NCBI RefSeq assembly: GCF_030150155.1
Contig: NZ_JASLGR010000040.1
Location: 62,001 to 126,000 of the forward strand
DNA length: 64,000 nt
DNA from: Nocardioides sp.
GTDB taxonomy: Bacteria > Actinomycetota > Actinomycetes > Propionibacteriales > Nocardioidaceae
Reading direction: 5' to 3'
Every line of letters begins with the position of its first letter. Within the stretch, counting starts at the first letter, position 1. A model generated the notes under the pieces. The model had not been told where the DNA came from. It searched no databases and saw nothing but the letters and a program-made list of their open reading frames with translations. The translations under genes were made by a program, and so were the position numbers. This document shows positions 32,858-42,231 of the stretch, piece after piece.

Positions 32858-34312
32858 TTAACTGCGACGCGTGTCCCACCAATCGCGCAGACGCTGCTCC
32901 GCGACCTCGGGTTCGAGCGGGCCCTCGTCGAGCCGCAGCTCCATCAGGAAGCGGTAGGCCTCGCCGACCTCGCGGCCCGGCTTGAGGTCGAGCAGCTCCA
33001 TGATCTGGTTGCCGTCCAGGGCCGGGCGGAGCGAGGCGAGTTGCTCCTCCTCGGCCAGCACGGTGATCCGCTCCTCGAGCTCGTCGTACGTGCGCGAGAG
33101 CCGGTCCGCCTTGCGCTTGTTGCGGGTGGTGCAGTCGGCGCGGGTGAGGACGTGGAGCCGGTCGAGCTGGTCGCCGGCGTCACGCACGTAGCGCCGCACC
33201 GCGGAGTCGGTCCACTCCCCCGTGCCGTAGCCGTGGAACCGCAGGTGCTGCTCGACCAGCTGCGTGACAGCGTCGATGTCGGCGTTGGAGAACTTCAGCG
33301 CCTGCATCCGCTTCTTGGTGATCTTGGCGCCCACCACGTCGTGGTGGTGGAAGGTCACGGTGCCGTCGGAGACGAAGCGACGGGTCTTCGGCTTGCCCAC
33401 GTCGTGCATCAGCGCAGCGAACCGGCTGATGAAGTCAGGGCCGTCCAGACCGAGCCGCGGCTCCAGGTCGATGGACTGCTCCAGCACCGTCAGGGTGTGC
33501 TCGTAGACGTCCTTGTGCCGGTGGTGCTCGTCGCGCTCCAGACGCAGCGCGGGCAGCTCGGGCAGCACCCGATCGGCCAGACCGGTCTCCACCAGCAGGG
33601 CCAGGCCACGCCGGGGCTGGGCCGCGCAGATCAGCTTCACCAGCTCATCACGCACCCGCTCGGCGGAGATGATCTCGATCCGGTCGGCCATCTCCCGCAT
33701 CGCGGTGGAGACCTCGGGCGCCACCTCGAAGCCGAGCTGCGCGGCGAAGCGCGCGGCCCGCATCATCCGCAGCGGGTCGTCGGAGAAGGACTGCTCGGGC
33801 GTCCCGGGAGTGCGCAGCACGCCGGTGGCCAGGTCCAGCACACCGCCGTACAGGTCGACGACCTCGCGTCCGGGCAGGCGCACCGCCATCGCGTTGACCG
33901 TGAAGTCGCGGCGGCCGAGGTCACCGGCCAGGGTGTCGCCGAAGTTCACCTCGGGCTTGCGCGAGGTGGGGTCGTAGGCCTCCGAGCGGTACGTCGTCAC
34001 CTCGACCTGCCACTCGCCCTTGCGGCATCCGATCGTGCCGAAGTCGCGCCCCATGTCCCAGGTCGCCCCGGCCCAGCGCTTGAGCAGCCGCTCGGTGTCG
34101 TCGGGACGCGCGGACGTAGTGAAGTCGAGGTCGTTGCTGGCCCGGCCGAGCATCGCGTCGCGGACCGGACCTCCGACCAGGGCGAGCTCGAAGCCCGCCG
34201 CACTGAAGACCTCGCCCAGCTCGTCGATGACGGGGGCGATCCGGTCGAGCTCAGCCGTCACCTGACGCTGAACATCGGCGACGGTGAGGGTGTTCTGGGA
34301 GCTCTCGGACAC
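32858..34312 (-). CDS. cca: CCA tRNA nucleotidyltransferase / poly(A) polymerase family
   Basis: Adds or repairs the tRNA 3' CCA, 484 aa. The nucleotidyltransferase head has LVGGPVRDAMLGRASNDLDF with the catalytic DxD, then RRDFTVNAMA and DPLRMMRAARFAAQLGFE; a C-terminal HD domain shows FAALMHDVGKP and VVGAKITKKRM. Start GTG 34312 with TAGACT eight bases upstream (leaderless). Divergent from the DUF6049 gene, the order seen for pcnA-Rv3909 in mycobacteria. Confidence 0.93.
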   Translation of the reverse strand: MSESSQNTLTVADVQRQVTAELDRIAPVIDELGEVFSAAGFELALVGGPVRDAMLGRASNDLDFTTSARPDDTERLLKRWAGATWDMGRDFGTIGCRKGEWQVEVTTYRSEAYDPTSRKPEVNFGDTLAGDLGRRDFTVNAMAVRLPGREVVDLYGGVLDLATGVLRTPGTPEQSFSDDPLRMMRAARFAAQLGFEVAPEVSTAMREMADRIEIISAERVRDELVKLICAAQPRRGLALLVETGLADRVLPELPALRLERDEHHRHKDVYEHTLTVLEQSIDLEPRLGLDGPDFISRFAALMHDVGKPKTRRFVSDGTVTFHHHDVVGAKITKKRMQALKFSNADIDAVTQLVEQHLRFHGYGTGEWTDSAVRRYVRDAGDQLDRLHVLTRADCTTRNKRKADRLSRTYDELEERITVLAEEEQLASLRPALDGNQIMELLDLKPGREVGEAYRFLMELRLDEGPLEPEVAEQRLRDWWDTRRS

Positions 34313-34401
34313 GACGGGTCAGTCTAAGGGCGATCCGGCCGATTCCCCGCGTCGCGAGCGGCAGCGCGGTCCTGAGCAGCGGCCCCGCTAGTCTGAACCG
34401 T

Positions 34402-36558
34402 ATGCCCCGAGCCCGTCAGCATGCTGCCTTCGTGCTGCTCGGAATCCTCGGGTTCCTCGCTCCGACGCTCCTCCAGAGCGCCGTTCCGGCGCTGGCGACC
34501 CCCGCCTCAGCGGTCGTGGTCCGAGCCGAGAGCGACACCACCGCGACGCCGCTGACGGTGGAGATCGCCTCGCTGTCGCCGACCGCGATCCCGGCCTCCG
34601 GACCGGTGGTGGTGACCGGCACCGTGACGAACAGCGACACCACGGCCTGGCAGGACGTGGCGCTCTACCCGTTCATCGGGTTCCACCCGATCACCACCGA
34701 GGCCGAGCTCACCGACGCGGTGGCGACGCCCGAGACCGCGGAGGTCGGCCAGCGGATCACCCTGGAGGGCGACTACACCAAGATCGGCCAGCTCGAGCCC
34801 GGCCAGACGGTCTCCTTCTCGCTGCGCGTCCCCCGCCGCCACCTCACCCAGCTCGGTGTCACGGCCTCCGGCGTCTACTGGTTCGGCGTGCACGCCCTCG
34901 GCTCGGGCCCGCACGGCTTCGACAACGTCGCCGACGGCCGGGCCCGCACCTTCCTGCCGCTGCTGGACAAGAACGCGAACAGCGTCACCGCGACGGTGAT
35001 CGTGCCGATCCGAGGGGCGGTGGCGTACACCGCCGACGGCGCCGTGGCCGACACCGACCGCTGGCTGACCCTGCTGCGTCCCGGCGGCCGCCTCGCCCGC
35101 CTCGCCGAGCTGGCCGCGGCCCCCGGCGGCCACGACGTCTCCTGGCTGGTCGACCCGGCTGTACTGGGCGCCGTCAAGCGTCTGGCCGACGGCAACCCGA
35201 CCCGTCCCTTGGAGGTCGAGACCGACCCGTCCGGCGGCGCCAGCGGCTCCCCGTCGGCCACCCCCAGTGCCACCGCGAGCGCGGCCTCGGCACGGTCGGC
35301 CGACACCGTCGACCCCGCGACCGAGCTGACCGGCCTGGCGACCCACTGGTGGACCCAGATGCTGGCCGCCCTGCAGGGCTCCGACGTGCTGGCGCTGCCG
35401 TACGGCGACCTCGACCTGGCCGCTGCGGCCTCGCACAACCCGGCGATCTACACCTCCGCCCGCGACCTCAGCACGTCGACCCTGAAGGAGTGGGGGATCC
35501 CGTTCACCCCGGTCAACGCACCGGTGGCGGGCCAGCTCGACGAGTCCACCGCCTCGATGCTGGCCGAGCGTGACCCGGCCAGCACCGTCCTGGTCTCCGA
35601 CGCGATCCTTCCCGACGACGCCACCACGACCCAGATCCGTACCGGCTCCCTGCACCTGGTCGCCTTCGACTCGGCCTCGAGCGCGGGCGGTCCGGCTCCG
35701 ACCGAGGCGTTGGGCGGTACGGCGCTCCGGCAGCGGATCCTCGCCGAGGCAGCGCTGCGCAGCCTGACCTCCTCCTCCGACCCGCTGGTGGTCGAGCTGC
35801 CCAGCCGCTGGTCGGTGGCCGACGCCCGCGAGCTCGGTGCCGGGCTGCGCCAGCCCTGGCTGGGGCTGCACAGCCTGACCACGACGATGACCGGGGCACC
35901 GTCCACCGACGTCGCCGCCGACCACCTCCACCCCGACGCCGGCGCCAACGCGAAGGCGATCAGCGGTCGCACCTTCCGGGCCGCATCGGACCTGATCCGC
36001 TCCGGCCGTACGCTCCAGCGGGTCCTGACCGGGAACAAGCACGTCGCCACCGCGACCCTGGCCGAGGCGCTGACCACGCTCTCCTACCAGGAGCGCGGCA
36101 CCACCTCGAACGCCGCGGTGGACGCCCGGTTCACCATCTCCGCGATGCTCGCCAAGATCGCGATCAAGGCCCCCCGCGCCGTCACGCTGTCGGGGTCCAG
36201 CGGCCGGTTCGCCGCCACCATCAGCAACGACCTGAACCTTCCGGTCACGGTCTCGCTCAAGCCGATGACCGACGCCGGGATCTCGATCGACACCCCCAAG
36301 GCCGTCGACGTCGCCCCCGGCACCTCGGCCACGATCCTGCTCCAGGCCAGCGGCGCCCGGGTCGGCGTCCACGACGTCGAGCTGGTCCTGATGGACAGCG
36401 CCGGCACCCGTCTGAGCGCGCCCGTCTCGGTGCCGGTCCGGGCCGCGCAGGTCTCGAAGATCATCTGGGTCTTCCTCGCCGTGGGCTGTGGCCTGCTCTT
36501 CGGCGCGATCGGCTCCCGACTCGTCCGCCGATTCCGCAAGGGAGCCCGCAGTGAATGA
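34402..36558 (+). CDS. DUF6049-family secreted/membrane-anchored protein
   Basis: 718 aa. An N-terminal signal sequence (about 8-35, AAFVLLGILGFLAPTLLQSA) and a C-terminal TM (about 690-708, IIWVFLAVGCGLLFGAIGS) followed by a basic tail place the body outside the membrane. The ectodomain has beta-sandwich-like ends and a serine/alanine-rich stretch near 280-300. It is the homologue by position of Rv3909, whose function is unknown, always just upstream of murJ. Start ATG 34402 with TAGTCT seven bases upstream. Overlaps murJ by 8 bp, pointing to a shared role in peptidoglycan or envelope export. Confidence 0.85.
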   Translation: MPRARQHAAFVLLGILGFLAPTLLQSAVPALATPASAVVVRAESDTTATPLTVEIASLSPTAIPASGPVVVTGTVTNSDTTAWQDVALYPFIGFHPITTEAELTDAVATPETAEVGQRITLEGDYTKIGQLEPGQTVSFSLRVPRRHLTQLGVTASGVYWFGVHALGSGPHGFDNVADGRARTFLPLLDKNANSVTATVIVPIRGAVAYTADGAVADTDRWLTLLRPGGRLARLAELAAAPGGHDVSWLVDPAVLGAVKRLADGNPTRPLEVETDPSGGASGSPSATPSATASAASARSADTVDPATELTGLATHWWTQMLAALQGSDVLALPYGDLDLAAAASHNPAIYTSARDLSTSTLKEWGIPFTPVNAPVAGQLDESTASMLAERDPASTVLVSDAILPDDATTTQIRTGSLHLVAFDSASSAGGPAPTEALGGTALRQRILAEAALRSLTSSSDPLVVELPSRWSVADARELGAGLRQPWLGLHSLTTTMTGAPSTDVAADHLHPDAGANAKAISGRTFRAASDLIRSGRTLQRVLTGNKHVATATLAEALTTLSYQERGTTSNAAVDARFTISAMLAKIAIKAPRAVTLSGSSGRFAATISNDLNLPVTVSLKPMTDAGISIDTPKAVDVAPGTSATILLQASGARVGVHDVELVLMDSAGTRLSAPVSVPVRAAQVSKIIWVFLAVGCGLLFGAIGSRLVRRFRKGARSE

Positions 36559-38422
36559 TCGCCAGGACCCTGCCCAGCCCGGCAAGCATCAGCGCGAGGG
36601 CGACGACCTGACGGCCCTGCGCCCGATCCTGCACGCAGTCCAGGCGGCGCAGGCCGAGCGTGACGCGCAGGAGGCACGCGCCCGCCTGGCGGGCCGTCAG
36701 GCCGGCGACGACGCCACCGCCGAGCATCCGATCGCCTACCGGATCGAGCAGGCCTACGCCCTGGCCCTCAAGCACGCTGAGTCGCCCGAGGAACAGCGCG
36801 TCACCCAGCAGGCCGAGCAGGGCGCGGTGATGCGCAACAGCGCCGTGATGGCCGCCGGCACGATCTTCTCCCGCGCCAGCGGCTTCATCCGCGCGGCACT
36901 GCTCGCCGCGGCCCTGGGGAACACGCTGCACGCCGACGTCTTCAACGTCGCGAACACGATCCCCAACATGCTCTACATCCTGCTGGCCGGCGGCGTGATC
37001 AACGCGGTGCTGGTCCCGCAGCTGGTCCGCTCGATCAAGAAGGACGGCGACGGGGGCCAGGCCTACACCTCCCGGATCATCACCGCCGCGGGCACGTTCC
37101 TCGCCGTGGTGACGGTGCTCCTCATCGTCGCCGCACCGCTGGTGATGCGGCTCTTCGTCTCCTCCGACATCTCCGGCCCCGCCTTCGACTCCACCGTCGA
37201 CTTCGCCCGGCTGTGCCTGCCGCAGGTCTTCTTCTACGGCATGTTTGTGCTGGTCGGACAGATCCTCAACGCCCACGGCCGGTTCGGCCCGATGATGTGG
37301 GCGCCGATCATCAACAACATCATCTCGATCGCGGTGCTGGTGCTGTACCTGGTGGTGTTCGGCACCGCCACCCCCGACGCCGCCGGCTACTCCGCCGGCC
37401 AGGAGTGGCTGCTCGGACTCGGCTCGACGGTCGGCATCGCCGCCCAGTTCGCGGTGCTGGTGCCCTACCTCCACGCCGCCGGAGTCACGCTGCGGCCGCG
37501 CTGGGACCTGCGCGGCGCCGGCCTCGGCCACACCCTGCGCCTGGGGGTCTGGACGGTCCTCTTCGTCCTGGCGAACCAGATCGCGTACTTCGTCGTGGTG
37601 CGGCTCTCCACGAACGGCTCGGCGGCCGGAGGCACCGGCTACACGGTCTACTCCACGGTCTTCCTGATCGTGATGGTGCCGCACGCCATCGTGACCGTCT
37701 CGCTGGCGACCGCGATCCTGCCCCGGCTCTCGGCCGCCGCCGGGGAGAACGACCAGCGCCGCCTGGCGCGCACCCTCGCACCGACCCTGCGCACCGCACT
37801 GGCGGTGATGGTCCCCTTCGCCGCGGTGCTGCTGGTGGTGGCCCGTCCGATGGCGATGGTGCTGCTCGGCTACGGCTCGGCGAAGGCCACCGTCGACAAC
37901 TACGTGCCGACCCTGATGCTCTTCGGTGGCGGCGTGATCGCCTTCACCGTGCACTACCTGATCCTGCGCGGCTTCTACGCCCGCGAGGAGAACCGGATCG
38001 TCTTCTACATCCAGTGCGCGGTGGCTGCGACGAACATCGTGGTCGCTCTCGTTGCGGTGCACTTCGCCTCCGCCGAGCACACCGCCCCGGCCCTGGTGAT
38101 CGCGTACACCGCGTCGTACGTCGTCGGCGCCTGCCTCTCCTACCGGGTGCTGAACCGACGCGTCGGCGGACTCCAGACACCCCTGCTGGTCAGGTTCGTG
38201 ATCCGGCTGCTGGCCGCCGTCGTGGCAGCGCTGGCGGTGAGCTGGGTGCTGATCACGGTGGTGCCGTGGCTGCACAGCGATGCGGGCCTGATCGGGTCCC
38301 TGATCAAGGGCGGGATCGTCGGCGGCGTCTTCGGGCTGGTCTACATCTACGCGGCCCGCGCCTTGCGGATCTCGGAGGTCACGAGTGTGATCAGCATGTT
38401 GAGCCGCCGCGTGCGGCGCTAG
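36551..38422 (+). CDS. murJ: Lipid II flippase MurJ
   Basis: MurJ/MviN family flippase moving lipid II across the membrane, 623 aa. After a charged ~90-residue cytoplasmic N-terminus come about 14 hydrophobic segments beginning VMAAGTIFSRASGFIRAALL, with NTIPNMLYILLAGGVINAVL as the family signature. Start GTG 36551 sits within the DUF6049 3' end (8-bp overlap). In M. tuberculosis the same protein (MviN) continues into a pseudokinase; here that domain is a separate downstream gene. Confidence 0.94.
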   Translation: MNDRQDPAQPGKHQREGDDLTALRPILHAVQAAQAERDAQEARARLAGRQAGDDATAEHPIAYRIEQAYALALKHAESPEEQRVTQQAEQGAVMRNSAVMAAGTIFSRASGFIRAALLAAALGNTLHADVFNVANTIPNMLYILLAGGVINAVLVPQLVRSIKKDGDGGQAYTSRIITAAGTFLAVVTVLLIVAAPLVMRLFVSSDISGPAFDSTVDFARLCLPQVFFYGMFVLVGQILNAHGRFGPMMWAPIINNIISIAVLVLYLVVFGTATPDAAGYSAGQEWLLGLGSTVGIAAQFAVLVPYLHAAGVTLRPRWDLRGAGLGHTLRLGVWTVLFVLANQIAYFVVVRLSTNGSAAGGTGYTVYSTVFLIVMVPHAIVTVSLATAILPRLSAAAGENDQRRLARTLAPTLRTALAVMVPFAAVLLVVARPMAMVLLGYGSAKATVDNYVPTLMLFGGGVIAFTVHYLILRGFYAREENRIVFYIQCAVAATNIVVALVAVHFASAEHTAPALVIAYTASYVVGACLSYRVLNRRVGGLQTPLLVRFVIRLLAAVVAALAVSWVLITVVPWLHSDAGLIGSLIKGGIVGGVFGLVYIYAARALRISEVTSVISMLSRRVRR

Positions 38423-38473
38423 ATTAGAGGCCTCGGGCTGGGGGACGCCCGTCTGAGCAGTCAGGGGGGTGAT

Positions 38474-40249
38474 ATGCCGAACAGCCGAGCAGGTGATCTG
38501 CTGGCGGGTCGCTATCGTCTCGATGACCTGATGAGCGAGTCCGACCGGGGCCGCTTCTGGCGGGGCTACGACACCATCCTGGCCCGCACCGTCAGCGTTC
38601 ACGCACTGCTCTCGGAGGACCCTCGCGCCGATGCGCTGCTGGCCGCGGCGCAGGACTCGGCCCGCCTCAACGAGAGCCGCTTCCTCCGCGTCCTCGACAT
38701 CGACTCCCGCAACGGGATGACCTTCGTGGTCAACGAGTGGGGGTCGGGCACCTCGCTGGACCATCTGCTCGCCGCCCGCGGTCCACTGGCCGCACGCCCC
38801 GCCGCCTGGCTGGTCGGCGAGGTCGCCGCCGCCCTGACCGTCGGCCATGAGGCCGGGGTCGCCCACGGCCGGCTCAATCCCGAGAACGTCCTGATCGACC
38901 GGGCCGGGTCGGTGCGGATCATCGGCTTCGCCGTGGAGGCCGCCCTCTTCGGGCTGCCACCGAACCGGATCGACGTCGATCTCGTGGACCTGGCAGCGCT
39001 GCTGGAGGCGACCCTGACCGGCCGCTGGGCTGGTCTGTCGGAGTCGGCGGTGCCGCCCGTGCCGCACGAGCAGGGTGGCCTGCTCGACCGTGACCGCGAC
39101 CACCTGCTCACCCCGCGCCAGCTCCAGCCCGGCGTGCCGAGCGTGCTCGACGAGCTCTGCCACGAGATCCTCAACCGGCCGCACGGTCGTCATGCCGGGC
39201 CGCGTACAGCGCGGGAGATCCACGACGTGCTGTCCGACTTCGTCGGCGATCCGGGCGACCTGCACGACGAGGCCCTACGGCTGAGCGTCGCCGGTCAGTC
39301 GCAGCCGAACGGCGCCCACCCCGCGATCCGGACCACCCCCGCGGCCTCGGCGAGCCCGCCGGCGCCGAAGGTCGACCCGGAGCGGACCGCCCCGCTGGCC
39401 CTCAGCGACCTGCCGACCCAGGAGGGCACGCCGATCTTCGGTGAGGACGGCAACGTGGAGTGGTTCAGCCCGCGGGCGGCCAAGCCGACTCCCCCGCCCC
39501 CGCCGGAGCCACCCCCCGCGCGGCCGCTCTTCGCCCCCTCCGACGAACCGCGACAGCCCCGTGCCGCCACGCCGTCGTCGTACGACACCGACTCCTCGCA
39601 CGACTGGATCTTCTCCACCCCGTCCGGGGTCGAGGAGGACGCTCCGGAGTCGGGTCGTCTGCTCCGGATCGGCCTGGCCCTGGGCGTGATCATCCTGCTG
39701 ATCACGGCCGCGGCGCTGGTCTACGCGGTGGCCCACCACCACCCCGCGACCCCCACGACGACCCCGTCGGCCTCGGCGACCACGTCGGCGGCGAAGGTGA
39801 TCCCGTCGATCACCGCGACCGCCTTCGACCCCGAGGGCACCCCGCCGACGGAGAACAACGACCTCGCGCCGCGGGCCGTCGACGGCGATCCGACCACGTC
39901 GTGGCGCAGCTCGACCTACTACCAGCAGTTCGGGCCGAAGGGGATCAAGACCGGGGTCGGGATGATCCTCGACCTGCACAAGGCCTACACGGTGACGTCC
40001 CTGGACCTGACCTTCGTCCAGCCCGGCACCGACGTCGAGGTCTTCGTCACCGACACCAAGCCCACCACGGTGACCGGCCTGGACCACGTGGCCGCACTGA
40101 CCGCGGGCACCAGCAGCACGGTGACGCTGGTGACCCCGACCCAGGGTCGCTACGTCACGCTCTGGTTCACCCGGCTGCCCGAGGTCTCCGGCGGCTTCCG
40201 GGTCCAGCTCGCCGAGGTCTCGGTCAAGGGCCGCGCGGTCGGGGAGTAG
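38474..40249 (+). CDS. Membrane pseudokinase with discoidin-like C-terminal domain
   Basis: 591 aa. Residues about 12-255 resemble a Ser/Thr kinase but lack catalysis: the HRDLKPEN loop reads HGRLNPEN (131-138), and the DFG site reads IGF. A proline-rich linker (about 285-390) precedes one TM (about 396-420), then an extracellular F5/8-type beta domain (WRSSTYYQQFGPKG) near 480-580. This is the arrangement of the C-terminal half of mycobacterial MviN, where the phosphorylated pseudokinase recruits FhaA to control lipid II flipping (family knowledge). Start ATG 38474 with a GGGGGGTGAT site. Regulation of MurJ is inferred. Confidence 0.9.
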   Translation: MPNSRAGDLLAGRYRLDDLMSESDRGRFWRGYDTILARTVSVHALLSEDPRADALLAAAQDSARLNESRFLRVLDIDSRNGMTFVVNEWGSGTSLDHLLAARGPLAARPAAWLVGEVAAALTVGHEAGVAHGRLNPENVLIDRAGSVRIIGFAVEAALFGLPPNRIDVDLVDLAALLEATLTGRWAGLSESAVPPVPHEQGGLLDRDRDHLLTPRQLQPGVPSVLDELCHEILNRPHGRHAGPRTAREIHDVLSDFVGDPGDLHDEALRLSVAGQSQPNGAHPAIRTTPAASASPPAPKVDPERTAPLALSDLPTQEGTPIFGEDGNVEWFSPRAAKPTPPPPPEPPPARPLFAPSDEPRQPRAATPSSYDTDSSHDWIFSTPSGVEEDAPESGRLLRIGLALGVIILLITAAALVYAVAHHHPATPTTTPSASATTSAAKVIPSITATAFDPEGTPPTENNDLAPRAVDGDPTTSWRSSTYYQQFGPKGIKTGVGMILDLHKAYTVTSLDLTFVQPGTDVEVFVTDTKPTTVTGLDHVAALTAGTSSTVTLVTPTQGRYVTLWFTRLPEVSGGFRVQLAEVSVKGRAVGE

Positions 40250-40284
40250 TCGGCGCGACGACGTACCGCCACTAGGCTCGAACA

Positions 40285-41172
40285 GTGGCAGCGCCCCTCC
40301 CCTGGTCACCGCCGACGACGACCTTCCTGCAGTACGCCGCCGACGCACCGCGTGCGCGTCCACTGACCTATCCGGGGTCGCCGCCGCCGACGTCCGTGGT
40401 GCAGCTGCTCGACGCCGAGCCGGTGATCCTCACGCCTGCCGCGGCGGGCACTGACGGCACCGGCGTCGGGTCGCTCCCCCTCGGGTCGTCCAAGCACGGC
40501 AGCACCGTCGACGGCCTGCTGGCCTCCCTCGGCGCTGCCGTCGTGGCCGACCGGGTGCCGGTGCTGGCGATCGGATCGAACGCCTGCGGTGCCCAGATGC
40601 GGCACAAGGCGCACGCGGAGTCCTTCGCGCTGGGGATCCCGCTGCTCCAGGCCACGATGGTCGGGGCGCGGATCACGCACTCGTCGTTCCTCTCCTCCCT
40701 CGGCTACGTCCCGGCGACCCTCGCCCCGGCGCCGGGGGAGGTCGGGACCGTGCACGTCCAGTTCCTCGACGCCGACCAGGTGGCGGCACTGGACCGGACC
40801 GAGATCGGGTATCAGCGACGGTGGCTGCCCGCGGAGACCGTCGGCGTGACCCTGGCCGGCGGGAAGAGGCTGGCGGGGACGTACGCGTACGTCTCCGACG
40901 GCGGCACCCTCGGAGACCCCGGAGACCCCGGAGACCCCGACGGCTCAGACGGATCAGACGGCTCCGATGCCACTCCCCTCGGTGACTCCTGGCCGCTGAT
41001 GCCCCAGCCGGCACTGTTCGCCCGCCTCCGCGCTGCCTCCCCGACGCTGAGCGGTCTGCTCGCCGATGACGAGGAGTCCGTCACGCTCGCCCGCACGGAC
41101 GCCGGCTGGCGACGTGCAGTGAATGCCGCCCTGGTCGAGGCCGCACTGGTCCTGCCCGAGGTGCCCTTCTGA
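40285..41172 (+). CDS. Gamma-glutamylcyclotransferase-like protein of unknown function
   Basis: 295 aa with a single globular domain. VPVLAIGSNACGAQMRHK near residue 93 resembles the substrate loop of gamma-glutamylcyclotransferase-like folds, and DQVAALDRTEIGYQRRW fits that family's later strand. A low-complexity insert near residues 210-227 (GDPGDPGDPDGSDGSDGSD) comes from two 9-bp tandem arrays. Start GTG 40285 with TAGGCT six bases upstream (leaderless). It occupies the place where sigM and its anti-sigma gene usually lie between murJ and trxB. Function uncertain. Confidence 0.6.
   Translation: MAAPLPWSPPTTTFLQYAADAPRARPLTYPGSPPPTSVVQLLDAEPVILTPAAAGTDGTGVGSLPLGSSKHGSTVDGLLASLGAAVVADRVPVLAIGSNACGAQMRHKAHAESFALGIPLLQATMVGARITHSSFLSSLGYVPATLAPAPGEVGTVHVQFLDADQVAALDRTEIGYQRRWLPAETVGVTLAGGKRLAGTYAYVSDGGTLGDPGDPGDPDGSDGSDGSDATPLGDSWPLMPQPALFARLRAASPTLSGLLADDEESVTLARTDAGWRRAVNAALVEAALVLPEVPF
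40912..40965 (+). repeat. Two adjacent 9-bp tandem repeat arrays inside a coding region
   Basis: GGAGACCCC repeats three times (40912-40938) and is followed directly by GACGGMTCM repeated three times (40939-40965), both in frame, encoding GDP- and DGS-type tripeptides. Replication slippage could vary protein length. Confidence 0.9.
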
Positions 41173-41174
41173 GG

Positions 41175-41231
41175 TGACTGCTGGTGAAGGGCCCGGTGGG
41201 AATCCGTCCCAGGGTCTTTGACCAGCAGTGA
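41175..41231. other. Inverted repeat upstream of trxB
   Basis: TGACTGCTGGT (41175-41185) and ACCAGCAGTGA (41221-41231) form 11-bp arms with one mismatch around a partly self-complementary centre (GGGA-TCCC). It could be the terminator of the upstream gene or a structured leader of trxB. A GGGAAT at 41198-41203 lies inside the loop. Confidence 0.6.
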
Positions 41232-41262
41232 GCCCCTCCATGAGTCACCTAGACTTGGAGGC

Positions 41263-42231
41263 ATGACAAAGGGAACCGACGCTTCCGACCCGCGCAATGT
41301 GATCATCATCGGTTCCGGTCCTTCCGGGTACACCGCCGCGGTCTACGCCGCTCGTGCCTCGCTCGAGCCGCTGGTCTTCGAGGGCTCCGTCACCGCTGGT
41401 GGCGCCCTGATGAACACCACCGAGGTGGAGAACTTCCCGGGCTTCCCCGAGGGGATCATGGGCCCGGCGCTGATGGAGAACATGCGCGCCCAGGCCGAGA
41501 AGTTCGGCGCCGAGCTGATCACCGACGACGTGATCGAGGTCGACCTGACCGGCGAGGTCAAGAAGGTCGTCACCTACGGCGGCACCTTCTACGCCAAGGC
41601 CGTCATCCTGGCGATGGGCTCGGGCTACAAGAAGCTCGGCCTCTCCGACGAGGACCGGCTCTCGGGTCGGGGCGTCTCCTGGTGCGCGACCTGCGACGGC
41701 TTCTTCTTCCGCGAGCAGCACATCGCCGTCGTCGGCGGTGGCGACTCGGCCGTCGAGGAGGCCACCTTCCTCACCCGCTTCGGCTCGAAGGTCTCGCTGC
41801 TGGTCCGCCGCGACGAGCTGCGCGCCTCGAAGATCATGGCCGAGCGTGCCTTCGCCGACCCGAAGCTCGAGATCGTCTGGAACTCCGCGGTGGAGTCGAT
41901 CAACGGCGAGGACTCCCTGGAGTCGCTGACCCTGGTCGACACCGTCACCGGTGAGAAGTCGGAGCTGCCCGCCACCGGCCTCTTCATCGCGATCGGTCAC
42001 GACCCGCGCTCGGAGTTGGTCAAGGGCCAGGTCGACCTGGACGACGAGGGCTACGTCCTCACCGCCGAGGGTTCGACCGCGACCAACCTGACCGGTGTCT
42101 TCGCTGCCGGCGACCTGGTCGACCACACCTACCGCCAGGCGATCACCGCCGCCGGCTCCGGCTGCGCCGCGGCCCTGGACGCCGAGCGCTTCCTCGCGCT
42201 GCTCGAGCACCAGGCCACCGTCAACGCCTGA
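41263..42231 (+). CDS. trxB: Thioredoxin reductase
   Basis: NADPH-dependent FAD enzyme reducing thioredoxin, 322 aa. FAD motif IIIGSGPSGYTAAVYAARAS, active-site disulfide WCATCDG, NADPH motif VVGGGDSAVEEATFL, and the C-terminal GVFAAGDLVDHTYRQAITAA. Start ATG 41263 has both GGAGGC and TAGACT seven bases upstream. Its 3' end overlaps the convergent MFS gene by 11 bp. trxA, usually the next gene, is 3 kb away. Confidence 0.97.
   Translation: MTKGTDASDPRNVIIIGSGPSGYTAAVYAARASLEPLVFEGSVTAGGALMNTTEVENFPGFPEGIMGPALMENMRAQAEKFGAELITDDVIEVDLTGEVKKVVTYGGTFYAKAVILAMGSGYKKLGLSDEDRLSGRGVSWCATCDGFFFREQHIAVVGGGDSAVEEATFLTRFGSKVSLLVRRDELRASKIMAERAFADPKLEIVWNSAVESINGEDSLESLTLVDTVTGEKSELPATGLFIAIGHDPRSELVKGQVDLDDEGYVLTAEGSTATNLTGVFAAGDLVDHTYRQAITAAGSGCAAALDAERFLALLEHQATVNA

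Noticed and set aside
36461..39265. 934-codon open frame on the minus strand
   Set aside because: Antisense of murJ and the pseudokinase; H/Q/D/G-rich shadow.
40912..40965. CRISPR-like repeats
   Set aside because: Short 9-bp units without spacers, inside a reading frame.
41198..41224. SigR-like promoter before trxB
   Set aside because: GGGAAT is present but no GTT lies 18-19 bases downstream, and the bases fall inside an inverted repeat.
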